A DNA stretch of 27,810 nucleotides, taken from assembly GCA_030141605.1 (NCBI GenBank), contig JAQGDQ010001728.1, positions 1-27,810 of the forward strand, written 5' to 3'. A program made the position numbers and the translations under genes. Below the pieces are notes generated by a model. That model was not told the origin of the DNA. It worked only from the letters and a program-made list of their open reading frames with translations, and did not search any database. This stretch comes from Tubiluchus corallicola (Eukaryota > Priapulida > Priapulimorpha > Priapulimorphida > Tubiluchidae). Each line of letters opens with the position of its first letter. The first letter of the stretch is position 1. Shown piece after piece: positions 18,790-26,395 of the stretch.

Positions 18790-18797
18790 TGACGTCA
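18790..18797. promoter_or_regulatory. CRE (TGACGTCA) upstream of the LRR gene
   Basis: A perfect palindromic CREB/ATF site 80 bp upstream of the LRR gene ATG at 18710. A second identical octamer lies at 19661-19668. The position is compatible with promoter use, but occupancy is unknown. Confidence 0.35.
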
Positions 18798-19080
18798 CAG
18801 TAACATACGTAATCACATTGTATACTCACTTAACCTCCCATTCCTGATAATGTTTGATTATCATTAGACGCTCTACTTGTGAACAGTTTGAGCAAATCTG
18901 ACAGATCAAATTTTCCTTAATGTCTGAATGTGTATCTGTAACGTCTCGTATATGAATAGCAGAACATGTAGTCGAAACCAAAGCATTCTTGAAAATAGTT
19001 AAAGACTTAATAATAATTATTATTATCTATACTCTTATATTAATATTCTTGGTATGGGCTTAATTTATTTATATATATAT
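18798..19080. other. AT-rich spacer upstream of the LRR gene
   Basis: Contains taat/tatt low-complexity sequence (19005-19035) and a short (TA)n (19070-19080). No gene is recognised. Confidence 0.4.
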
Positions 19081-19087
19081 AACATTC

Positions 19088-19610
19088 GAGGCTACAGCCT
19101 GGACGAGGCCACCATTTGCGGAGATCAAATCAAATGGATCTCTATATCAAAAGAAAGGTCTCGATCTAGTGTCGTGCCATTGATGGTTTATTTTTCGAAT
19201 CGGGCCCACCGGGAGGGAGGGGGGGGGCGAAAAACCTCCCAAAATGGCCGTTTTTCGGCCGTTTTTTGCAAAAGTTATACGGCTGAGATGTAGAGAACGG
19301 GAACGGGCCGAGGGGGGTACTGGGTATGGATAGATAGCCCGTTCAGCGGTGGGTGTAGTAGGCATATTTAGAATTTGCGAAAGGGCCACGGGGTGCCGCA
19401 ACGGGCGTTTTCCCGGACACAACTCGCGATTTTTTCGAAATTTTGACCAAACAGCATGCGGGAAAAACGTTCTAGCGTCGCCCGGTGGGACTCTAGGAAG
19501 GAGATATGGGGCTCTTTACAAAGAGGAAGGACGGTGCTATACGATGATGTGGGTTATATTTTAGGGCAGGTCCACCGAGAGGAGTATCGACGAGTTAATT
19601 AGGTGTTCAA
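19088..19610. other. GC-rich island of unknown origin
   Basis: About 500 bp with G-runs (gggagggagggggggggcg near 19210), CpG-rich words and direct repeats such as ggccgtttttcggccgtttt. The composition is sharply different from the flanking AT-rich DNA. Short open frames exist on both strands (for example 19147-19422 minus) but none is protein-like. Possible explanations are a transposon or rDNA-like fragment, a CpG-island promoter, or foreign DNA. Confidence 0.5.
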
Positions 19611-19715
19611 ATTTCGATAATTTTCGCTTAGAAAACCGTGGTGGCCGCATTCCATTGTGCTGACGTCATCCATTGTACTCTGTCTTTAAGTTTAATTCAG
19701 CAAAAAGCTGCCTGG

Positions 19716-19871
19716 GAGTGCGAAATATATCACAATTAGAACCCTAGTGTGTACTCTAAGGGCAGCGTTCAAGGCTAATCCTGTTTCGCAGCAAACATTT
19801 TTATAGTGTGTACTCTAAGGGCAGCGTTGCAAGGCTAATCCTGTTTTGCAGTGCGAGTGCGAAATATATCA
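19716..19871 (+). repeat. A-B-B-A local duplication
   Basis: GAGTGCGAAATATATCA occurs at 19716-19732 and again at 19855-19871. Between them TAGTGTGTACTCTAAGGGCA plus about 27 further bases occurs twice, at 19745-19791 and 19804-19851, with one or two changes. All copies are in direct orientation. Confidence 0.85.
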
Positions 19872-20084
19872 ATTATAATCCTAGTGTATATCCGTTCAAA
19901 ACGATTTTATTTGATTGAATATTAACCACTAAACGGTTAAAACTAAGTTTTATTTGACATATGCGATGTGTATATTATTGTTAAAAAGTATTGTGTTTGA
20001 ATTTATGTTTAAAAGTAAATTTTAATAATTAGGGGAAAGTTGAATTTGCAAAATCAGAATTTTCTTTCGGATAAATTTTGTGGC

Positions 20085-20282
20085 CCTGAAACTCCAACCT
20101 CAACCCCGACTGTAACCCCAATCCCAAACACGACCCCGACCATGACAGACTAACCGTAACCCTAACTGTAACCCTAACCCTAACTGTAGCCCTAGCCCTA
20201 ACCTTAACCCTAAACCCCAACCCTACCCCAACCCAAAACTCCAACCCCAACCTCGATTGTAACCCCAATCCCAAACATGACA
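20085..20282. repeat. degenerate telomere-like tract, (CCCTAA)n with (AACCCC)n flanks
   Basis: The core around 20152-20215 reads accctaactgtaaccctaac and similar, that is CCCTAA units, the complement of TTAGGG, mixed with gtagccctag variants. Both sides carry looser aaccccaac/ccccgac sequence. It is too degenerate to be a working telomere and is best called an interstitial telomeric repeat or a related satellite. The minus-strand frame through it is an artefact. Confidence 0.7.
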
Positions 20283-20499
20283 AATAAATTTTATACAATG
20301 AAAGATAATCACAAATAACAAACGTTTACGCAGGAACAGAATCTATTCTCCAAATGTTTCATTTTTTGTATTTAATACGCATGGAGTTCAGTGTGTCATG
20401 TGTGCAGCTGAGAATATTCAATGTGAATTTACATGCACGAGATTTGTTATTCTGATTAGAATATTCACTTGTGCTCTTATCAATGAGGATTCCTTTTTA

Positions 20500-20938
20500 C
20501 TCTATTAACAACATTTTTCTTCTTCTTCTTCTTCTTCTTCTTCTTCTTCCCAGCTTATCCCTATGCCGGGTCGCCATTGTGAATAAGTCTTCTCCACGCA
20601 TTCCTGTTGTTGACCATCTCTTCATTTATGTTCTTCTCTCTAAGGTCTCCGTTTATGCATTCAAACCATCTCAGCTCGGGTCGTCCTCTTCTTCTATTTC
20701 CCATCACTTCCATTTCCATGACCTCCCTTCCCACGTGATCTTCCCCGACTCTTCTTTTCAGGTGCCCATACCATCGCAATCTTGCCTCTTGTATCTTTTT
20801 CGAGGCTTCCACTACTTTCACTGTTCCTCTAATATTACTATTCCTAATTTTATCCCTTCTTGTTATTCCCACCATCCATCTCAACATCCTCATCTCCGCC
20901 ACATCCATTTTCTTGTCTTCTTCTCTATTAACAACATT
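20500..20938 (-). mobile_element. 5'-truncated LINE insertion with 16-bp target-site duplication
   Basis: CTCTATTAACAACATT is present at 20500-20515 and again at 20923-20938, flanking the insertion (20516-20922) as a perfect target-site duplication. On the minus strand the insert ends in a (GAA)n tail, seen as (CTT)n at 20518-20549. The TSD, poly-trinucleotide tail and coding content fit target-primed reverse transcription of a short LINE copy. Confidence 0.9.
20561..20908 (-). pseudogene. LINE pol C-terminal fragment
   Basis: The minus-strand translation has MDVAEMRMLRWMVGITRRDK, EASKKIQEARLRWYGHLKRR, NRRRGRPELRW and a terminal NAWRRLIHNGDP. These are the conserved C-terminal blocks of a widespread non-LTR pol (MR.LRWM.G.TR.D, RL.W.GH..RR, GR....GRP..RW, W.RL....DP). 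The frame is intact to its stop but represents only the last 115 or so residues, because the insertion is 5'-truncated. Similar C-termini are common in many animals. Confidence 0.92.
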
Positions 20939-21305
20939 GTTAACACAATTTCACATATTGATTCGTTTTTGGAAGCAGTAAAGAATTTCATCATTATGCA
21001 TCATCATTAACATCATAATTATCGTCATTATTATCATCATCATCACCTTAGTTAATATTACTAGATTTTCCACAGGGAAAGTTAGCACTAGACTGATGAA
21101 ACGTGCGTTGAAGAACTAAACGAACGTCACCCGTTCTGATGCTGATGCCGACAGATTGGAAGAAATTAGAAGAAATCGATTTTGTTTGTAAGGAGAACCG
21201 ATTGGAGATCGGCGATCGGATAAATTTGAATAAAGAAACTCCGGAAAAACTGAGCAGTTCTTTTCTAATTCAGGGTGGCAAACACAACGTCACAAAGCAA
21301 GAAGC
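20939..21305. other. spacer with (CAT)n-like low complexity
   Basis: catcat/attatc-rich stretch at 20990-21050, then unrecognised DNA with a repeated gatcgg word near 21200. No gene is seen. Confidence 0.4.
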
Positions 21306-21773
21306 TTAACCCTTTCATACCCGTTGTATCCCGTGGGATACGAGAATATTTTCTGCCTTTAAAATTAATAAAAATTTTAAAACTGACATTTATTTGATCT
21401 GTTAATAGTTATTTTGATTTAAGCCAATAACAACAGACTAAAAATGATGATAAAATGGCAAACTAGAAAATCTACATAGCATAAAAAACTGCGCAAGGTA
21501 CAGTACTTTAGAGACGACTTTGTACAGATCAGCATAGCATGCATACTAAATGTCTTAAATACTTTAAAAAATTATCAGCAGTTGCAAAATGAAGCACATT
21601 TTATGCTTCCATTGAATCCCAATGTATCCCGTGGGATACAGGCTATATTTAGCACGCGGGCAAAGGTAGAAAAAAATAATTATTATGTGTAAACAAGATG
21701 GACATACTGAACAAATGTACCAAATCAAAAAAAAATTCTTATTAAAAAAATAATTTGGGACTGAAAGGATTAA
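21306..21773. mobile_element. piggyBac-like nonautonomous element with TTAA target sites
   Basis: TTAA at 21306-21309 is followed by CCCTTTCATACCC. The right end reads GGGACTGAAAGGA and then TTAA at 21770-21773. The reverse complement of the right end is TCCTTTCAGTCCC, so the 13-bp termini match at 10 positions. CCC(T)-type termini next to TTAA duplications are the signature of piggyBac transposons. Inside, the near-palindrome GTATCCCGTGGGATAC occurs at 21326-21341 and 21624-21639, suggestive of subterminal transposase-binding repeats. The element is 460 bp and codes for nothing, hence a MITE. Confidence 0.75.
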
Positions 21774-21928
21774 ATTACGGAGAAAGAGGACATTGGTAGA
21801 AAGGCGTGTAAGGGAAAATGTACAAACAATTATTGTTTTTTACTGCTGCAACGAAAAAACCACTGATATCAACTGAAATTTGGTGACACATACAGCATAC
21901 ATCGACAAAAAATTCAGTGTGAAATAAA

Positions 21929-22280
21929 AATCTCAGATTTTGTCCAACAGTAGCAGATCAAAATCCCCATCGAATCTCAGACTTTGTCCAACAGTAGCAG
22001 ATCAAAATCCCCATCGAATCTCAGACTTTGTCAAAACAGTAGCAGATCAAAATCCCCATCGAATCTCAGACTTTGTCCAACAGTAGCAGATCAAAATCCC
22101 CATCGAATCTCAGACTTTGTCCAACAGTAGCAGATCAAAATCCCCATCGAATCTCAGACTTTGTCCAACAGTAGCAGATCAAAATCCCCATCGAATCTCA
22201 GACTTTGTCCAACAGTAGCAGATCAAAATCCCCATCGAATCTCAGACTTTGTCCAACAGTAGCAGATCAAAATCCCCATC
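21929..22280 (-). repeat. 44-bp tandem array (about 8 units) copied from a coding exon end
   Basis: The unit gaatctcagactttgtccaa plus 24 further bases is repeated head to tail, with a diverged first unit (aaatctcagattttgtcc). One unit has an extra a at 22031. The unit nearest 22280 is the real end of the exon described next. Read on the minus strand every unit repeats the codons for FDGDFDLLLLDKV and a stop, although 44 bp puts successive units out of frame with one another. Confidence 0.95.
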
Positions 22281-22499
22281 GAAGGACAGAAAATGTAGGA
22301 ACTTTTCAGAAAAAAACGCCGCCCTGTGGCAGATTCTGACAACGTTGTGAAGCCAATCTTGCATGGCTTCTTCTTGTCTGTTACTGTGGTTCACGTTGTC
22401 GCCGCTAGAGTCGCTGCTTAAAGCTCTTGTGCGAGATATCAAGAACTGCATCACAGACATGTCCTCCGAAAGCTGGTCACTTAGTAACCTTTTGTTGAT
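22242..22499 (-). CDS. terminal exon (E) of an unidentified multi-exon gene
   Basis: The exon follows a 3' splice site (minus ttaaatgcttgcAG|ATC) and encodes 85 residues to TGA at 22242. It begins INKRLLSDQLSEDMSVMQFL, continues with a Ser-rich patch, then QDWLHNVVRICHRAAFFSEK, and ends DFDLLLLDKV. It starts in phase 0, which agrees with the phase-0 end of the 23868-23952 exon upstream. The last 39 coding bases are part of the 44-bp array. The composition is globular and probably helical. Family not recognised. Confidence 0.6.
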   Translation of the reverse strand: MNKRLLSDQLSEDMSVMQFLISRTRALSSDSSGDNVNHSNRQEEAMQDWLHNVVRICHRAAFFSEKFLHFLSFDGDFDLLLLDKV

Positions 22500-23867
22500 C
22501 TGCAAGCATTTAAATTATGTAAGTTGCAAACGAATTCAAGTAAACAAGTAGAAATAGTCCCATTTGAGATTTTTTTGTAATTCTCTCCTTTTCTATTTCT
22601 TGTTGAAGACAAACGAGATATTTTTATTAAACATTACGAATAAGACATAAGAGTTAATTTTGTAGCCATGGTGGCTCCATCTAGCTAGAAAGTTTAAAGT
22701 GTGGGCATTGACCTAGTAACGTTTTTCATTATGCTGTTCTGTTGTATGAGTGAACATGTGTCTTGTACAAGCTAGTGAAATTTTTCATTAGATATTTGCC
22801 GCAAAGATGTAAGTTTACTTCTATTAATTTTTATTTTTATTAATTCACTGATATTTGTGAAAGGACTAAACTATGTAACAATCTGACTAAATTAGCCAAT
22901 GTCAGTCACCTTTGCCTTTGTATTTTAATTTTTAAGTATTGCAGAAATAAAGATCAGTGGTTTACATGAAAATTCAACTGAGACTTTTGAAGTTGTCGTA
23001 AAAGCCTCAGAGACACTAGCAAGAGTGTTTTACATTATGTGACCTAATAGTAACATTCCACACTTTAAAGTGCTTATAAGGAACAGCTGCTGCAGTAAAG
23101 AAAATATATTCTTGTATGTAAAAATAACTTACTAATTAGTAGTTGTGTTATTAACTTGTATAAACTCTCATTTGAGTTAATGATTTTAAAAAGTGGCAAA
23201 AGATATCATGTGATAATTTATAATAGTAAATTTTTAGGCTAAGGCATTTGCGATGTATATTTATTTAGTACTTTTAATCTGTATTATTTATCAATAATTT
23301 TTATATACCTGTAGATATCTGTAATATGGTAGGCCTACTACTTGTATTGATTTAAAAACCTTATGAAGAATTTCTGAAGGTAATTGCTAAGACATCAGAA
23401 TACAGGTAGAATTCAAGTAGAATACAGGTGAGCTTTATTTATATAAATCATTAATAACACTATACATTGCTCTCTCTCAGTTTAAGTCACATGCTTACTC
23501 AGTGATCTCTGAAAGCCAACGGACCAGGTAAGTTTTTTCCATGAAGCAAGGAAGCCAGCAATACAATGAAGGTAAATGTTATGCATACTAGTTCAAGGAT
23601 GAGAGTTTAGACTGTATATAAAGAAATAGACTTATTTTAAAGCTGAAATTTCTTGTAATATGGTACTAGTTGTATTGATTTAAAAAAACTAATATATATG
23701 TAAACAAATAAAATAAATAAAACCGCACTGGTTGCATGAAATAATATTCTTTTTTTTCCATGTTACCTAACAGTAGTATCAAAATATAACTTAAAGCTAC
23801 TTTTAATTATTTCCAAATATTTTGATAAAAAAGGAAACCAATATCATTTAATTTCAAAATGACTTAC
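22500..23867 (-). other. intron between the last two exons
   Basis: AT-rich, bounded by GTAAGT at 23867-23862 and an AG at 22501-22500 on the minus strand. It contains a repeated phrase (gtaatatggta...gttgtattgatttaaaaa) at about 23322 and 23655, and an inverted TTTAAAGTGTGG pair (about 22693 and 23065) that might delimit a small MITE. Confidence 0.4.
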
Positions 23868-23952
23868 TGTGCAGTTTGGACATGGATCACTAGCCATCAC
23901 TTTATGATAGATCCAGCTTAGATCTGATCTGTTCAGCATTCGCAGTAATTTG
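23868..23952 (-). CDS. internal exon (D) of the same gene
   Basis: An 85-bp exon with a strong acceptor (minus ttttatttCAG|CAAATTAC) and a perfect donor (TGCACA|GTAAGT). In the open frame it encodes KLLRMLNRSDLSWIYHKVMA followed by SDPCPNCT. The first base completes a split codon and the exon ends in phase 0, matching the downstream exon at 22499. Both splice sites and the phase agreement make this a convincing exon despite its size. Confidence 0.65.
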
Positions 23953-24019
23953 CTGAAATAAAATGGTTATTATACCTCATGCACTCAATTCCTGCATTAT
24001 TTAGGAGAACACAAATACT

Positions 24020-24115
24020 TATTTCACACTGAGAACTTCTAGAGTGTCAGAAAGTGGCATTATCGAATTGCTGAACGATTGAGACAATGTTTTTCTGTAA
24101 AGATCATCCCTCATT
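24020..24115 (-). CDS. possible further exon (C), uncertain
   Basis: Between the 71-bp array and exon D is a short coding-like stretch on the minus strand. One frame reads RDDLYRKTLSQSFSNSIMPL and ends at a stop beside a weak donor (AATAA|GTATTT). Another frame from a TTTACAG acceptor reads QKNIVSIVQQFDNATF. Neither joins in phase to exon D, so this is tentative. Confidence 0.2.
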
Positions 24116-24119
24116 ATCT

Positions 24120-24860
24120 TAGAATGGGATACGACCGCAGGGTGACCTATGACCTCCGCATGATGACATCTGACTTTGGGACGAGACTTGACCTTGGATA
24201 ACATCGGTCCTTAGGACGACGTGCGACCTGAGGATGACATCTGACTTTGGGACGAGACGCAACCTTGGATAACATCTGACCTTAGGACGACATGCGACCT
24301 GAGGATGACATCTGACTTTGGGACGAGACGTGACCTTGGATAACATCTGACCTTAGGATGACGTGGGACCTGAGGATGACATCTGACTTTGGGACGAGAC
24401 TTGACCTTGGATAACATCTGACCTTAGGACGACATGCGACCTGAGGATGACATCTGACTTTGGGACGAGACGTGACCTTGGATAACATCTGACCTTAGGA
24501 CGACGTGCGACCTGAGGATGACATCTGACTTTGGGACGAGACGTAACCTTGGATAACATCTGACCTTAGGACGACATGCGACCTGAGGATGACATCTGAC
24601 TTTGGGACGAGACGTAACCTTGGATAACATCTGTCCTTAGGACGACGTGCGACCTGAGGATGACATCTGACTTTGGGACGAGACGTGACCTTGGATAACA
24701 TCTAACCTTAGGACGACGTGCGACCTGAGGATGACATCTGAACTTTGGATAACATCTGACCTTAGGACGACATGTGACCTGAGGATGACATCTGACTTTG
24801 GGACGAGACGTGACCGTGGATAACATCAAACCTTAGGACAACATGTGTCCTTAGAAAGAC
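24120..24860. repeat. 71-bp tandem array, about 10 copies, inside an intron
   Basis: The unit gacctgaggatgacatctga followed by ctttgggacgagacgtgacc and ttggataacatctgaccttaggacgacgtgc repeats at 71 bp. One unit near 24738-24760 is shortened and the first and last are diverged. Minus-strand frames of 68 codons (MLSKVTSRPKVRCHPQV...) recur every 71 bp only because of the repeat. Each unit holds words that on the minus strand read CCAAGGTCA and CTAAGGTCA, resembling nuclear-receptor half-sites. Confidence 0.95.
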
Positions 24861-24934
24861 ATCGGATGCAACGACAACATTTCATTACAGTAGTCAACGT
24901 AAGACTTGAAGTTCATGGTATCTGCTGTTGTTGA

Positions 24935-25143
24935 AACACTAGCTCTAGATTTGAAATAAAGAGTAGCTGGTATCTAAAGAACAGTATTTCAGGCAGATTC
25001 TTTGTTTCTGCACACTCGAATCCGCACTTGAAAAAGTGTTTTTGATCACAAGAGTTTGAGTAGTCTAGTGGGTCCAAGGCAGAACGCAACGATTCCTGGA
25101 TCAACATCAGACTAGCATTCAGTTTTTCCACATTTTCTCCTTT
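24935..25143 (-). CDS. probable exon (B) of the same gene
   Basis: From a possible acceptor (minus catctgAG|AAAGG) the frame reads EKLNASLMLIQESLRSALDP, then LDYSNSCDQKHFFKCGFECA and PEILFFRYQL, with a stop at 24913. The sequence is protein-like, amphipathic at the start and with four cysteines. The donor could not be fixed and its phase does not join directly to exon A, so an exon may be missing between them. Confidence 0.4.
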
Positions 25144-25263
25144 CTCAGATGTGGATTACAAATTTTAGTCATTTCCGCCGTGATATTTTGGTAGTCCGTA
25201 AAATGTGTCGTGTCCTACTCAATCATAAAAGTAACATTTACTTTTTAATTTAAAATAACTTAC

Positions 25264-25488
25264 TTATCGTATTGTTCGTATAGATCAGGTTCTGTCTTGT
25301 ACGTATAAATTTCCTCTAGTATTGCTGATAGATCAACAGGAACTGTCAGATTCTGTTGAGCAGACGAACAATCAGGCTTGCTGCTTTCCTGAAGACTGCA
25401 CCACAACGCTTCCAACTTTTCTCGACTTTGATCGTCAACAGATTTCAAGGCAAATCTGGCTATCTGTTTCCAAGTGTCGATAGGTAGT
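25264..25488 (-). CDS. internal exon (A) of the same gene
   Basis: Acceptor minus tatcacactttCAG|ACTACC and donor GATAA|GTAAGT bound a 225-bp exon that is open in one frame: LPIDTWKQIARFALKSVDDQ, SREKLEALWCSLQESSKPDC, then an acidic and tyrosine-rich end (EEIYTYKTEPDLYEQYD). The first base completes a split codon and two bases are left at the donor. The sequence appears helical and cytosolic. The 3' splice site lies in an 88-bp unit that is duplicated upstream. The gene is not identified. Confidence 0.6.
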
Positions 25489-25748
25489 CTGAAAGTGTGA
25501 TAAATCAGTATCAACAATAATGCAGTTACATGGTTTAAATCTGTTGTTGAGACCTTACGATTTTACAAAGACATGTCTGAAAGTATGATAAATCAGTATC
25601 AACAATAATGCAGTTACATGGTTTAAATCTGTTGTTGAGATCTTATGATTTTACTAAGACGTGTCTGAAAGTATGATAAATCAGTATCAACAATAATGCA
25701 GTTACATGGTTTAAATCTGTTGTTGAGACTTTAAGATTTTACAAAGAC
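25487..25748 (-). repeat. 88-bp units carrying copies of the exon A splice acceptor
   Basis: gtctgaaagt-g/a-tgataaatcag starts at 25487, 25575 and 25663, a period of 88 bp. The first copy is the real 3' splice site of exon A and the other two are duplicates further up the intron. Later units of the array lack about 24 bp of this segment and are 64 bp long. Confidence 0.85.
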
Positions 25749-26079
25749 ATACACTCATAATGCAGTTACATGGTTTAAATCTGTTGTTGAGATCTTATGA
25801 TTTTACAAAGACATACACTCATAATGCAGTTACATGGTTTAAATCTGTTGTTGAGATCTTATGATTTTACAAAGACATACACTCATAATGCAGTTACATG
25901 GCTTAAATCTGTTGTTGAGACCTTATGATTTTACAAAGACATACAGTCATAATGCAGTTACATGGTTTAAATCTGTTGTTGAGACCTTATGATTTTACAA
26001 AGACATACACTCATAATGCAGTTACATGGTTTAAATCTGTTGTTGAGATCTTATGATTTTACAAAGACATACACTCAAC
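25749..26079 (-). repeat. 64-bp satellite array, left arm
   Basis: About five units of aagacatacactcataatgc followed by agttacatggtttaaatctg and ttgttgagatcttatgattttaca repeat with a 64-bp period, continuing from the 88-bp form. The arm ends abruptly at gacatacactca, where the sequence flips into the reverse complement. Confidence 0.93.
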
Positions 26080-26395
26080 AACAGATTTAAACCATGTACC
26101 TACATTATACTTTAACCAATGTCTTTTTAATAAAGGTCTCAACAACAGATTTAAACCATGTAACTACGTGAGTGTCCATAGTCTTTAACAAGTCTCAACA
26201 ACAGATTTAAACCATGTAACTACATTATGAATAATATATCTTTAAATCATAAAGATCTCAACAACCGAATTTAAACCATGTAACTACATATATTTATTAT
26301 CAATAACAATAACAAAAATCGATCTCAACAACAGATTTAAATATGTAACTGCATTATATTTTTGTATGTCTTTGTAAATCATGGAATTTAAACCA
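26080..26395 (+). repeat. diverged central units at the inversion point
   Basis: Five or six units in the opposite orientation keep the core ctcaacaacagatttaaacc plus atgtaact, while the rest of each unit (tgcattatgagtgtatgtct...) is replaced by unrelated AT-rich sequence. Spacing varies around 60-70 bp. Confidence 0.8.

Noticed and set aside
19054-19564. ORFs on both strands in the GC-rich island
   Set aside because: Short, overlapping and compositionally biased, with no start context or domain.
20029-20298. 89-codon minus-strand ORF
   Set aside because: Translation of the telomere-like tract.
20471-21010. 179-codon plus-strand ORF
   Set aside because: It is antisense to the LINE pol fragment and begins in the (CTT)n tail.
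24019-24829. Overlapping 61-87-codon ORFs starting MLSKV
   Set aside because: They recur every 71 bp and are read from the intronic minisatellite.
26080-26395. CRISPR-like pattern of conserved core and variable spacers
   Set aside because: The core is part of the 64-bp satellite on both sides, spacers are degenerate satellite or AT-rich filler, and the context is eukaryotic.
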